The notes below the pieces were generated by a model, which was not told where the DNA came from, made no database searches, and was given only the letters and a program-made list of their open reading frames with translations. Source: Natronobacterium haloterrestre (GTDB taxonomy: Archaea > Halobacteriota > Halobacteria > Halobacteriales > Natrialbaceae). Taken from it: 64,000 nt of DNA. Both the position numbers and the translations under genes were made by a program. The stretch covers positions 124,001 to 188,000 of the forward strand of contig NZ_FOKW01000009.1 in assembly GCF_900112205.1 (NCBI RefSeq), read 5' to 3'. Within the stretch, counting starts at the first letter, position 1. Each line of letters opens with the position of its first letter. Positions 51,729-61,586 of the stretch are shown here, one piece after another.

Positions 51729-51853
51729 AACAACTACCTCATTTATTTCGTTCTCAATATCAGTTTGGTTCCTCGTGTCGATTCTGCCTGGCTTCAACCG
51801 CTGAAACCAGACGATGACGCTCTTTGATATGTCACACGCAGGCCTCGGTATCG

Positions 51854-52891
51854 ATGTCGAAGTCGAATACGCCCCGCGATGCAGACGACTCCTCCAAACC
51901 GGCTACTGTCCCTCCAAGAGAAACAGATCATCAGAGACAGTTCAAACAGACGCTCCTCGTCCCGTTCTGGAATCGTACTGAACGCCGACCCCGAGCACTT
52001 TGGCGGATTCTCAGCGCGTTCGTATTGATCGCAATCGGATCACAGGTGCTCCCGTCCGTACTGTTCGGTAGTATCGATCTCCCGCCATCAGTGCTAGGGA
52101 TAACTCAAAACGCCTTCACCCTTATTATCGTGTTTCTCGTGGTCGTTGTCTGGGCTCGGTACGTCGATCACCGGCACCCTACCGAGTACGGACTGGAAAT
52201 CGGCCCAGAATGGATTCGTGATGCCGGTATCGGTGTCATCATCGCGTTCATCGCGTGGGGACTGGCACTTGCAGTGCATCTCTCCACTGGGTGGGCGCAC
52301 ATCTCGGCTGTCCTATCCCCCGGAATCGCTGAGAACGCACTTCCCTTTTCATTGGCCCTGATCGCGTTCGTGGGCCAGTTCTTGCTCGTCGGGATTTGGG
52401 AAGAACTCCTATTTCGAGGACTCGTACTCAAAAATGCCGCCGAAGGATTCCATTCGCGGTGGCTCTCGGAACGCGGTGCAGTGCTGGCTGGACTTGTTGC
52501 GTCCTCGCTGTTGTTCGGTGTCGTTCACGTTGACCAGGCGACGTCACTGCCTGCGCTTGGATTCTGGGCGTTGATGGGAGTGGTTCTGGGCAGCACGTAC
52601 ATCATAACGGATTCACTGGCACTTCCGATTGGCCTTCACTTTGCAACGAATCTCGCGTTCAACAACGTCTACGGATTGAGTAATGTCCGACCAGAGACTG
52701 CAGAGATCGCTGCCACGTTGCTCCGTCCGGAATTCACCGGCCCCACACGCTTCGTCGACGCCTCAGGACTTGTTAACGTCGGTATAGTCATTCTCATCGC
52801 CGTACTTTCGATCGGATACGTTACTGTTCAGCGCGGGTCTATCCGGTTGAGAGTATCGCCTGTGTATTCTATTGACTTCGAGTCAAAGTGA
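51854..52891 (+). CDS. CPBP family intramembrane metalloprotease (second)
   Basis: 345 residues with about eight helices. The motif set is EELLFRGLVLKNAAEG (Glu-Glu-x3-Arg), FGVVHVDQAT and HFATNLAFNNVYG. It resembles the first CPBP protein of this window, including the NAAEGFHSRWLSERGAVLAG stretch, so the two may be paralogues. A disordered basic N-terminus (about 1-45) precedes the first helix. ATG 51854 is chosen over a TTG frame opening at 51824. Confidence 0.85.
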   Translation: MSKSNTPRDADDSSKPATVPPRETDHQRQFKQTLLVPFWNRTERRPRALWRILSAFVLIAIGSQVLPSVLFGSIDLPPSVLGITQNAFTLIIVFLVVVVWARYVDHRHPTEYGLEIGPEWIRDAGIGVIIAFIAWGLALAVHLSTGWAHISAVLSPGIAENALPFSLALIAFVGQFLLVGIWEELLFRGLVLKNAAEGFHSRWLSERGAVLAGLVASSLLFGVVHVDQATSLPALGFWALMGVVLGSTYIITDSLALPIGLHFATNLAFNNVYGLSNVRPETAEIAATLLRPEFTGPTRFVDASGLVNVGIVILIAVLSIGYVTVQRGSIRLRVSPVYSIDFESK

Positions 52892-53261
52892 CATCTTCCG
52901 CGCCCTTAAGGGCGCGGCTTCCCGTACCACGGGTGAGATATTTGCCGGTCTACGACATGACCTGTTCTTTCGTTTGAAACTACTCAGTGTTAGTTTTGGT
53001 CGTTGTATCCGATTACCTTGTCAATCATTCTGGAAACGAGCTTGGAGCCTTTTCCGCTTTTTTGACCCTTTTCTTCAGCTTTTTCCCGGCTCTCAGCACT
53101 CATACCGATCTATACGAGGGATAGCAGGAATAGTACTGTGTCAGCGTTGATGATTCCCAATCGGTGTGATAGCATAGCAATAGTTGGTAATACGATTTCT
53201 TTATTCAGAGGAAAGCGTGAAACTTGCAGTCAGTACAGACCATATATATACCGTGTCTGGC
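52892..53261. other. Intergenic region with an IS200/IS605-like hairpin
   Basis: No gene is supported. The main feature is an 18-base palindrome CGCGCCCTTAAGGGCGCG at 52899-52916 followed by GCTTCCC. The rest has a polypyrimidine tract (TTTTCCGCTTTTTTGACCC) at about 53050. Confidence 0.55.
52899..52916. repeat. Perfect 18-base palindrome, IS200/IS605-like end
   Basis: CGCGCCCTTAAGGGCGCG can fold into a hairpin and is followed by GCTTCCCGT, as seen at the ends of haloarchaeal IS200/IS605 or IS1341-type elements. It has no transposase beside it and may be a solo end. Confidence 0.5.
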
Positions 53262-53527
53262 CTAAGGGTTGTCTTCTTCAGGTTTCCAAATCCACGCTAT
53301 GAATAGCCCGACGAGTATAATCACAGCCGCAATTGATTCTATCCACGGAAGGAGTGACGACTCGGCGGAAAGAAAATCGTCAAGAAACAAACCACAGGTA
53401 GCACCAGTAGGAAAACAAACATCGCAACCGTCCGGCTCGTAGTCCAGTCATCTTTCTGCGATTGGAAAATTGTCGTAAACCAAGCGGAAGCAAATAATCC
53501 GATAGCGAGCAGAGTTGTCCAGTCCAT
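53262..53527 (-). pseudogene. Small membrane protein gene with a probable frameshift
   Basis: From ATG 53527 it reads MDWTTLLAIGLFASAWFTTI and TVAMFVFLLVLPVV, then ends at 53339 as SRHSFRG. In another frame the same DNA continues to a stop at 53262 as LFLDDFLSAESSLLPWIESI and AAVIILVGLFIAWIWK, a further clear membrane helix with an acidic end. A single frameshift would join them into a three-helix protein. It may instead be a real short protein of 62 residues. Confidence 0.45.
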
Positions 53528-53691
53528 AGCTGCCGGTAATGAGCGTGGAAAGAAGAATCCCAGTGTTATATTCGGACACCTACTTACCAATTCAGTAGGG
53601 CCAGTTTCAGGAACGATTCTGAATAAAGAAACCGCTTTTTCAACCACTGGTAAGGAGAGGGGCTGTCCACTTTTGCCTATTACTCTTAGCG

Positions 53692-54555
53692 TCACTCCGG
53701 AAGCGATACCGGTTCGAATTCTTGTAACCCGAAGTACGTTAGTACGACAGCCCCCAGTCCCATCAGGAGAAGTCCGCCCCCGATCAGGTCCCCGAGAATC
53801 GGAATCACTCCGATTACCTGTAACAATACCATGATAGCAACGACTCCGAGACCGGTCGCCAGTCCAACTCGTGAGGTGTTTAGTTGTTGTCCAGCGAGAT
53901 ATCCTAGCGCGATGATGCCGTAAGCAATTATCAACAATCCTGTCAGAAGGCCGAGTATGCTCACCGGGAGGAGAATCAGAGTGAACGCCATGAATACAAA
54001 TATGGAGAGGAACGTTACGGAAAGGAGTGCTCCCACGGTGAGGCTGATCAGTGGATGCTCTCGCGTGGCTGCCCCGATATTGTCAAGCAGTGCGTTGCGT
54101 TTCCGTGAGAGTCCCGCCCCGGCGAGTGCCAGCATCAGCGTCGTCAGAACGAACGGCGCGTACGCGGCGATCGGGCCGGGTTCGTTGGATTCGAGCGTGA
54201 CAGTCGTCCGCTCCGTAATGACTGCCTCGTCGGACAGCACCTCGCTCCCACCGATGTGCTGGAGTTCTCCGCCGATTATTCCACCGTCTTCGACGACGAG
54301 CGAACCGGAGAGTTGGGTCACGTCACCTTCGACTGTTCCCTGAACGCGGAATTCGCCACCGATAACGTAGACGGGACCGGAGACCGCTTCGTTAGCCGGC
54401 ACCGTGACCGTCGCGTCCCCGACGATCAACGCGCCCCGGTGCTCGGTCATTTCGTGGTCGCCTTCGATGACGAACTCGGTAGTCTCGACGTCTGCCCCAC
54501 CCGCCGAGATCATGAGCAGCGCGATTATCAGGAGCGGGATGAGTTCCAGATTCAT
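53692..54555 (-). CDS. Bactofilin-like/polymer-forming domain membrane protein
   Basis: 287 residues. After a short N-terminal signal helix the first half is a beta-repeat region (RGALIVGDATVTVPANEAVS, then GGEFRVQGTVEGDVTQLSGS), which looks like the polymer-forming bactofilin fold. The C-terminal half has about six helices. Similar proteins occur in haloarchaea with unknown function, some linked to membrane or envelope organisation. Its start overlaps the end of the MFS gene by four bases (ATGA), so the two are coupled. Confidence 0.72.
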   Translation of the reverse strand: MNLELIPLLIIALLMISAGGADVETTEFVIEGDHEMTEHRGALIVGDATVTVPANEAVSGPVYVIGGEFRVQGTVEGDVTQLSGSLVVEDGGIIGGELQHIGGSEVLSDEAVITERTTVTLESNEPGPIAAYAPFVLTTLMLALAGAGLSRKRNALLDNIGAATREHPLISLTVGALLSVTFLSIFVFMAFTLILLPVSILGLLTGLLIIAYGIIALGYLAGQQLNTSRVGLATGLGVVAIMVLLQVIGVIPILGDLIGGGLLLMGLGAVVLTYFGLQEFEPVSLPE

Positions 54556-55829
54556 GGCGTCGTCCCTCCTCGAGCCAGTTCAGCCATCCGATGCACGTAT
54601 ACCAGTACCGGCAACGCGACGACGAACAGCAGTGCCAGCGCGTTCACGTACATCAGGTGATTCGCCAGAGAGAGTCCGATCGCTTCGGAGTACAGTGCCA
54701 GCGAGGTACTCGAGAAGGTCGCCAGCCATCCCGCGATCCCGACGCCGAGAGCCGAGTGCATGCCGATCGTCTCGGGCGTGGAGAGGTCCGGCCAGAGTGC
54801 GAAGTTGAGCGTCGTGTAGAAACTGACCGCGAGCACGTAGAACATCGGCAGTACCAGTGGTGGGGTATCACCCGCTCCAAACTGGACGTGGAAGACGTAC
54901 AGGAGGTGCGTGAACGCGAACAGGCCGAACACCCAGAGGAACAGCCAGTTTCGATCGAAATTCGTGTAAATAATGCCAGCAGCAAGCGCCCCGACGACGT
55001 GCAAGACAGCGATAAACAACCGGACACTCGGGTCGGGAGATTGCCAGGACGTGTAGATGTACAGCGGCGTCTCGATGATCCGAAGAAAGCCCAGGCTATC
55101 GATGAAGAAGACGCCGAACATCAGCAGGACCGGTCCCCAGAACGCGAAACTGACCGTTCGAACCGGTATCGGTCGGCAGAATCGGCCAGTGCCGAACGCG
55201 TCGCGTTCGTGTTGACTGGCGAGGCGATCGACGAATCGGAATCGCTTGACCGAGAGAACGGCGAGAACGAGGATAGCCGGAACCATCATCGCGCTCATAA
55301 CGAGACTAAACTCGTCGATTTGCCACTTGATCGGATACAGGGCCGCCATGAAAAACGACAATCCAGCTACGATGGCAGCGACGTATCCACGATCCCTCAC
55401 GGGAACGAAATCGAGCATGAAGCTGAAGGACACCGGGATTCCGACGCCGAGCGCCACCGAACAGACGATCACCCAGAGCACGAACTGATCGATCGCACTC
55501 ACGTGTGGGGCAGCGACCGTCAGAAACAGTTGAACGAGAACGACCAGAAAGAGTAACCGGAACTTCACGTACAGGTCAGTGCTCCATCCACGCCGATCCA
55601 TCAGGACACCGCTAGTGACGGCTGCGACGAGGGTGAGCAGCGCGAGTATGGCCATCACTATCGACACGTCCCCGGGAGGCATACCGATCTCCTGCGTTCC
55701 GAGATCGGTCAGACCCAGTTGGACGAACGTGAGATTGTAGTAGTATCCGGCCGTAAGCACAGAAACGTAGATCAGATATCCAGTGATGGGGACCCACTGG
55801 CGCTTGCGGACGAACTCGAAGAGTTTCAT
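54552..55829 (-). CDS. MFS-type transporter
   Basis: 425 residues with 12 probable helices. The helix 2-3 loop has SGVLMDRRGWSTDLYVKFRL, the typical MFS G-x3-D-R-x-G turn. FMLDFVPVRDRGYVAAIVAG is the end of helix 5 and its loop. The substrate is unknown. ATG 55829 (MKLFEFVRKRQW) is chosen over a start at 55871, since the first helix begins a few residues later and the upstream segment is AT-rich. It is the first gene of a pair with the bactofilin-like gene. Confidence 0.83.
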   Translation of the reverse strand: MKLFEFVRKRQWVPITGYLIYVSVLTAGYYYNLTFVQLGLTDLGTQEIGMPPGDVSIVMAILALLTLVAAVTSGVLMDRRGWSTDLYVKFRLLFLVVLVQLFLTVAAPHVSAIDQFVLWVIVCSVALGVGIPVSFSFMLDFVPVRDRGYVAAIVAGLSFFMAALYPIKWQIDEFSLVMSAMMVPAILVLAVLSVKRFRFVDRLASQHERDAFGTGRFCRPIPVRTVSFAFWGPVLLMFGVFFIDSLGFLRIIETPLYIYTSWQSPDPSVRLFIAVLHVVGALAAGIIYTNFDRNWLFLWVFGLFAFTHLLYVFHVQFGAGDTPPLVLPMFYVLAVSFYTTLNFALWPDLSTPETIGMHSALGVGIAGWLATFSSTSLALYSEAIGLSLANHLMYVNALALLFVVALPVLVYVHRMAELARGGTTP

Positions 55830-56094
55830 GGGGTGCTGTACTCCACAATCGGGCATAAATATTGTCTCCAATTATACATGTTGGCAGAAATGTAACTCAA
55901 CTATGTTTGAGGTTCGCTGTAGTATCGTTATAGACACAGCGGAATCCACTGCATTCCTCTCTGCCTGAGTGTCCACTTGCGAGAACATTGTCGACATCGC
56001 TATTTTGGTTACATGCCGAACAGGGATCCACCAGTCGGATCAGCGGACTCGTCGGTACGATCCAAGGGGCAAGGAAGAGCCATCCGACGCCACG

Positions 56095-56688
56095 TTACTC
56101 GCTCAGTTCCGATTCACTGACAGCCGGCGACGTTACACCGAGACGTCCCTCGACGAATGCGGCGACATCGGCAGCGAACGCTTCCACTTCGACCCAGTCT
56201 GTGAATTCAACGTCTCCGGATGCATCCGCCTCGGACATTTCGGAGATCGTTCGCCTGGCAATCTGTTTCATCATTAGTCGCTTGAGAAAGCCGTACTTCG
56301 AGTACCGAAGCGCACCGCCGAAGAGGCCGATCCGGTCGGGATACCAGTCCGTGTCCTCGAGGAACATGTCGACGTATTCCGCCGCTTGCGCACGGCCCGT
56401 TTCGGTCGCGGAGGACAGCGAGACCTGGAAAAACGCGGTCGGTTTCGACGTGAGGACGTCGCGGTTTGACCTGACGAACTCACGAATCGCCGGCTGGTGT
56501 GCGCCGCGATGAACGGACGCGCCAACGAGAACCGCATCGAAGTCATCGACGAGGAGATCCGATGGAATCTCATCGGCGTTCTCCGACGTAACATCGTGTC
56601 CCCGTTCCGTGAGTGTCTCAGCGATGCGAGTAGCGACTGTTGCCGTCTGCCCCTCTCCGGTTCCATAGCAGACGAGGAACGAACCCAC
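56095..56688 (-). CDS. Flavodoxin-domain protein, HemG-like
   Basis: 197 residues. The FMN phosphate loop is YGTGEGQTATVATRIAE at residues 8-24. VLVGASVHRGAHQPAIREFV and ALRYSKYGFLKRLMMKQIAR resemble the HemG type protoporphyrinogen IX oxidase/flavodoxin subgroup, in which quinone reduction is coupled to haem synthesis. Haem function is an inference. It starts at GTG 56688. Confidence 0.8.
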   Translation of the reverse strand: MGSFLVCYGTGEGQTATVATRIAETLTERGHDVTSENADEIPSDLLVDDFDAVLVGASVHRGAHQPAIREFVRSNRDVLTSKPTAFFQVSLSSATETGRAQAAEYVDMFLEDTDWYPDRIGLFGGALRYSKYGFLKRLMMKQIARRTISEMSEADASGDVEFTDWVEVEAFAADVAAFVEGRLGVTSPAVSESELSE

Positions 56689-56887
56689 GTCAAATCACCA
56701 CTACGGGTACACGCTCGGATCAGATAAAGCACCGACCCTGAATCGGCAGCGTATCGCGGGAGCGTCTCCAGAGTCCCGCTTCGGTCGAATACCCGTACTG
56801 ATGCTATCGACTCGAATCTCGATTTCGGCGGGACCGGTAGTATCGGGGTGACGAAGCTATATCGGTGAGTCTCGTCGGTACGTGTGT

Positions 56888-57246
56888 ATGAACCATAGAG
56901 AACGACTCTCTGCAACCGGTGATCGAATTCTGGACCATGCGGGCGTCACCCAGGTGTACGGCGATCCCGTCACACACGACGGGAAAACGATCGTTCCCGC
57001 CCAAAGGTAGCGTATGGATTCGGGGGAGGATACGAATCGAAGGGCCGCGAGGACGTCGATACTGCAGGCGAGAACCGAGACGCTGGCGAGGGAGGCGGGA
57101 TGGGGGGCGGTGTCTGGGCTACTCCGATCGGTGTCGTGGAAATAACGAATCAGAAGACCCGATTCATACCGTTCGGTGACACGCGGAAGCGTGCGGTAGT
57201 GGCTGGTCTGTGTTTCGTTTTCGGGTATGTACTCGGTCGGAAGTAA
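56888..57246 (+). pseudogene. Frameshifted GerW/YtfJ family gene
   Basis: From ATG 56888 the frame reads MNHRERLSATGDRILDHAGV and YGDPVTHDGKTIVPA, then a stop. In the next frame KVAYGFGGGYESKGRED, GMGGGVWATPIGVVEITNQK and TRFIPFGDTRKRAVVAG continue to a TAA. The whole matches the GerW (YtfJ) family seen in many bacteria and haloarchaea, apart from a one- or two-base change at about 57000. It is either a recent pseudogene or a sequence error. Confidence 0.75.
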
Positions 57247-57477
57247 GGATAAGGATCGGAGTCGCTACTGTGTCCGGTAGGTACTGGGGATAGAGAAGGT
57301 CCCGTGGACCGCCCACTTCGTTTATTATCGAATATGATCTACTACTGCCAAGCGAGTGAGAAGAGAACGATGAACCGCAAAAATGCACGTTATCACTAAA
57401 CCGGAAGCGGGTGAGACAGGCGTCAGTAAGACGGTACCCAGTAACGGGGTTGCCTTCACGAACGGAACTATCCCACG

Positions 57478-58350
57478 ATGAACGAAACATCACGGCTCAC
57501 GATCGGTTCGGCGACCGTCTCCGTCGCAAACCCGTGGCTGTTCTTTGGCGTGACATTCCTCATAACGTGGAGCTTCTGGCTGTCGGCTATCGTCCTTGGG
57601 GTGAGCTTTTCCAGCGCTGCAGGGCTCGTGTTGCTACTAACGGGGCTCGTTGGCCCTGGGATTGCGGGCATCGGGTTCGTGTACATCGTCTACGACGACC
57701 GAGGGCGATCGGATTTCTGGAGTCGCATTACGCAGGTTCGCCGAATCGGCAGCCGGTGGTTTCTGATACTTCTTCTGCTCCCACTGGCCGTGACGACCGT
57801 GGCTGCAGTGGTAGATCTGCTATTGGGTGGTCCTGGCGCAACGTGGGGCGAAGGGGTACAGGAATTTGGCGGGAATCCACTTGCAATCCTGCCAGCGCTA
57901 TTCTTTGCGTCGCTCCCGCCCATCCTCGAGGAGTTAGGATGGCGAGGCTATGCACTGGACCGGCTTCAGTTGAACTGGTCTGCGTTGAATGCCAGTGTGA
58001 TCTTGGGAGCGGTGTGGGCGGTCTGGCACCTCCCGCTGTTCTTTATCGAAGGAACATTTCAGCGTGAGATGATTGGATTCGGAACGCTGGGATTCTGGCT
58101 GTTCATGATCGGGACTGTAGCGCTCTCGGTGGCGTTCACGTGGGTCTACAACCACACATCGCGTAGCACCCTCGGTATCATCCTGTTGCACGGGTGGGTT
58201 AATTTCGTCTCCGAAACGATCGAGGTTGCGGACGTAATCTATTACTCTCACTGGGTACTGCTCGCAGTTCTGCTTACAGCAATCTGGGGAGCGAGGACCC
58301 TGACAAATGCTGAAGAGGTGCCACGACCACCGCTTCCTCTCGATCGATAG
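57478..58350 (+). CDS. CPBP family intramembrane metalloprotease (third)
   Basis: 290 residues with about eight helices. LEELGWRGYALDRLQ gives the Glu-Glu-x3-Arg motif, WAVWHLPLFF the first His, and HGWVNFVSE the last His-x3-Asn. The layout belongs to the group usually named CPBP lysostaphin-like or CAAX amino terminal proteases. It differs from the other two CPBP proteins here (EELGWRG rather than EELLFRG). It starts at ATG 57478; alternate starts are absent. Confidence 0.87.
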   Translation: MNETSRLTIGSATVSVANPWLFFGVTFLITWSFWLSAIVLGVSFSSAAGLVLLLTGLVGPGIAGIGFVYIVYDDRGRSDFWSRITQVRRIGSRWFLILLLLPLAVTTVAAVVDLLLGGPGATWGEGVQEFGGNPLAILPALFFASLPPILEELGWRGYALDRLQLNWSALNASVILGAVWAVWHLPLFFIEGTFQREMIGFGTLGFWLFMIGTVALSVAFTWVYNHTSRSTLGIILLHGWVNFVSETIEVADVIYYSHWVLLAVLLTAIWGARTLTNAEEVPRPPLPLDR

Positions 58351-58733
58351 CGTAACCCCGATCGTGTTCACTCCCTGCCCTGTTTTGGCCGTTCACCAGA
58401 TGTAGCAGGTACCGAGAACCGGCTCGCCGAACGAGGTGTAACGCTGGCGCAACGGATCGCAGTGACTATGATTACTGGACGGGCTTCATCTGATCGGACT
58501 GTCGGCCCAGTTTCTCGGCCCGCCTCGCAATGCACGCTTGGAGCATGCACTGATGGAAGCCACTCGTCGAATCCTTTCCCGTGTATTGGCGACGGCCTCA
58601 ATAAATATTTTATACTATAGCTCTCTACCCATATAACTATTTTCTTTAACCCAACCACTATTCCGGTACAAATTTTTATATAAGTAACCGTGTGGAACCG
58701 GGATCGTGGCACGCTATCGTGCCAGTATGTCAC
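58351..58733. other. Intergenic region with AT-rich promoter for the peptidase gene
   Basis: The left 250 bases hold no recognisable gene. From about 58600 to 58690 the DNA is very AT-rich (CTCAATAAATATTTTATACT, then TTTTTATATAAG at about 58674), with several TATA candidates. TTTTTATATAAG lies about 50-60 bases before the peptidase ATG. Confidence 0.55.
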
Positions 58734-61586
58734 ATGAGCGAGACCCCCGAAGAAGCCCCTCCCATGACCGATCAGGCGGACCATCGACACGAAGAATCAC
58801 AGAAAGACGTCTTCGAGGACGGCCCCGTCGACCGGCGGACGTTCCTCCAACTGTCGGCTGCGACCGGGGCGGCGCTCAGTTTGCCGGGCGCGGCAGCAGC
58901 GAGCGAAGATGACGTCACTCACGAGGCGCTGACCGACCGCTGTGACTTCGTCGTCAATCACACTCCCGACGACTACGTCGCATCGGTAGTCATCGAATTC
59001 GACACCGACGTCCCGGAAGGATTCAACGAATACACAGACCCTGACTGGGACATCAATGACCAGGAGGCCCCACCGACTGCGGTGACTCGCGAGGATCCGT
59101 CGCCCGCTGCACACGCCCGCCTCGACGCTGCCGGCCTCGAGGATGTGCTCAGTGAATACGGTGAGCATATCGAGTCGGTCGATTTCTCCCCCGGGGCGAA
59201 CCCGTGGTGGAAGCTCGAGGAGCCCTACGCCGACGGGGTCTTCCCGGCGGTCGCGGAGTCACGCGACTATCTCGCTTTCGAGGAGTCCGTTCAGGGTATC
59301 GAGTATCTCGAATCGGAGGTCGACCCCGATCGACTCAATTTCTTCTCGATCGGCGAATCGCCGGGCTGGGCGAACGAATTCACCGGCCAGGATCCCGACC
59401 CGAACGACATCTACGTCACCGAGGTGACGAACGATGTCGACGACCGCGATGCCTTCGCAGAAAAGGAGAAAGTGGTCTACTCGCTCAACATCCACGGCGA
59501 CGAGCGGGCAGGAACCGAAGCCGGATGCCGTCTCATCGAGGATATCGCCACCGGCAACGCGCCCGAATTCGAGGCGTTGCTCGACGATATCGCCATCATC
59601 TTCCTGTTTACCAACCCCGACGGATGGGTTTCCCGAAAGCCCGAAACAGTCGTTCCGTGGGTAGAAGGCCACAACCGGAACTTCCAGCGCGGCAACGCGA
59701 GCTGGTTCGACGGACCCGTCGATACGAACCGCCAGTATCCGACCATCGGGTGGACCGACCCTGGCTTCCGGCCGGCGGAGCCTGATGGTGCGCCAGAAGA
59801 GTTCGAGGACCTCGTCTCCGATTCCCTCGCCATCGTCGAGCACTTCCGGACCTACGACAACGTGGAGTTCCTCTGCGATTACCACGGGATGTACACCGCC
59901 GACCACATGGTGTTCAACCTCGAGACGAACGCCCCCTTCGACCACGTCGGAACCCACAATCTCGACGAGGTCAGTATCCGGATCGGTGAGGCGATGCACG
60001 AGGAGTGGGGCAGTGTCGACAGTGATCCACTTGCATCGGATATTACCTCGGCTGCCGATACCGAATACTTCTGGGTGGACGACTACAGTCCGGAGGGCGA
60101 CAGTTACGACGGCCTGTTCGATTGGGGGACGATTTACGACTCGCTGGCCTACCAGGTCACGGGTGCGTTCCTGAGTTGGGCCGGCCAGCCCGAAGAGTTC
60201 GGCGGCCTTGGCGCCGTGACCGTCGCCCCCGAGATCATCATTTCGAATAACTTCACGAGTGCGATCAAGGAATGGAAGCCCTACTGGGTGCGACACTACG
60301 AGACGGCCTACCGGCTCTCGATGCGGGAATACGCGAAGATGACCGCTGCTGAGCGGGATGCAACCGTCGTGACCGGCGGACAGGACACCGCATACGTATC
60401 TTCGGACACCTTGACCCGCTCGTCGGCCGACCTCTCGCATACCGACGAGAGCCCCGGCCGCGGCCGAGGCAGAGGCCAAGACCGCGCGACTCGCGTCCAG
60501 CAGCGCCACGAGGCGGTCCAGCCCGGACCGAGCGGCCGTGCGAGCATCGATACTCCGGCGGACGATTCGGCCCACTCCCTCTCGGTCCACTTCGAGGGCC
60601 TCGACACCGCGAGCAAAGGGACGGTCGAACTCGTGAACCCGGGCGGGAACGTCGTTCGCGAAATCGACCTCACTGCACGAGACGACCCGAACGTGCCGGA
60701 AGCCCGACGCCACGACTTCGAGGGATGGTACGTCCCCCAGCCCGAAGCCGGTGACTGGACTATCGAGGTCGACGCCGACGCCGAAGTCAGCGTCCAGACC
60801 ACACTGCTCGAATCTGAAGAGGAACACCCCGACCCAGAGGAGGTGCTGGGCTACGAACAGCGCGAATATGTCGTCAATCCGATGCAGTTCTTCGAGGATC
60901 TCGAGCCGTTCGTCGAGGACGGTGACATCGACGGGCTCCGGGTTCACGACGTCCGGAACGGCCGCCTGCTCCGCGGACGGTCCGGCAAGCGACACTACGA
61001 CAAACTCGTCGTCTCCCACGACGACGGACTGGACGACCCACAGTACGTCGCGGCGATCGAAGAGTTCGTCGAGGCCGGTGGCGACCTCGTTCTGACCGAC
61101 AGCGGCGTCAACCTGCTGGGCGAACTCGAGGTCGGTGACGCCGCCGACATTGGGGACGACCACGTCGACGACATCACGGTTCAGTTCGCCAACCTCGAAA
61201 ATAGGGCCTTCGACCACGATCTCTTGGCCGGCATCCGCACCCGACAACAGGAGATGTGGAAGGGGTCACAGCTCGGCTACACCGTCGGCGTCGACCAACC
61301 GGCGACGGTGGTCGATGAAGACGCGTTCGAAGCGGCGGGCGGTGAGGTCGCCGGTACGATCGATGACGAGGGCGTCGGCGCCGGTCGCCTCTATGCCGGC
61401 GACTCCGAAATCAACGTCCTCGGGTCGGTCCTGCCGCCAGCACAGCAGTCCGAGTTACATCCCTTCGGCATGGCGGATTACTCCGTATCGTTCATGGGTC
61501 ACACACTGCTGTGTAACGCCCTCGGCTTCGAGCAGCGCCGGTTCCGGAACGGAGAGGAGATTCGGACCTACGGCCAGATCCGATAG
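58734..61586 (+). CDS. Tat-exported M14 zinc carboxypeptidase
   Basis: 950 residues. The Tat signal has DRRTFLQLSAATGAALSL (33-50) and a likely cleavage after AAAA at about 56. The M14 zinc site is IHGDERAGTEAG (His about 253, Glu about 256), with the third ligand in DYHGMYTADH at about 384. A charged low-complexity stretch (about 570-610) is followed by a P-domain-like beta region (about 620-710) and a GATase-like Rossmann region (about 740-920, GGDLVLTDSGVNLLGELEV). It would cut C-terminal residues from proteins outside the cell. ATG 58734 is used; 58764 is a second possible start. Confidence 0.85.
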   Translation: MSETPEEAPPMTDQADHRHEESQKDVFEDGPVDRRTFLQLSAATGAALSLPGAAAASEDDVTHEALTDRCDFVVNHTPDDYVASVVIEFDTDVPEGFNEYTDPDWDINDQEAPPTAVTREDPSPAAHARLDAAGLEDVLSEYGEHIESVDFSPGANPWWKLEEPYADGVFPAVAESRDYLAFEESVQGIEYLESEVDPDRLNFFSIGESPGWANEFTGQDPDPNDIYVTEVTNDVDDRDAFAEKEKVVYSLNIHGDERAGTEAGCRLIEDIATGNAPEFEALLDDIAIIFLFTNPDGWVSRKPETVVPWVEGHNRNFQRGNASWFDGPVDTNRQYPTIGWTDPGFRPAEPDGAPEEFEDLVSDSLAIVEHFRTYDNVEFLCDYHGMYTADHMVFNLETNAPFDHVGTHNLDEVSIRIGEAMHEEWGSVDSDPLASDITSAADTEYFWVDDYSPEGDSYDGLFDWGTIYDSLAYQVTGAFLSWAGQPEEFGGLGAVTVAPEIIISNNFTSAIKEWKPYWVRHYETAYRLSMREYAKMTAAERDATVVTGGQDTAYVSSDTLTRSSADLSHTDESPGRGRGRGQDRATRVQQRHEAVQPGPSGRASIDTPADDSAHSLSVHFEGLDTASKGTVELVNPGGNVVREIDLTARDDPNVPEARRHDFEGWYVPQPEAGDWTIEVDADAEVSVQTTLLESEEEHPDPEEVLGYEQREYVVNPMQFFEDLEPFVEDGDIDGLRVHDVRNGRLLRGRSGKRHYDKLVVSHDDGLDDPQYVAAIEEFVEAGGDLVLTDSGVNLLGELEVGDAADIGDDHVDDITVQFANLENRAFDHDLLAGIRTRQQEMWKGSQLGYTVGVDQPATVVDEDAFEAAGGEVAGTIDDEGVGAGRLYAGDSEINVLGSVLPPAQQSELHPFGMADYSVSFMGHTLLCNALGFEQRRFRNGEEIRTYGQIR

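Noticed and set aside
52872-53150. 92-codon plus-strand frame after the second CPBP gene
   Set aside because: It runs through the palindrome and a polypyrimidine tract; Phe/Arg/Ser-rich and not protein-like.
59259-61247. 662-codon minus-strand frame in the M14 gene
   Set aside because: Antisense shadow; the plus frame has a Tat signal and zinc ligands.
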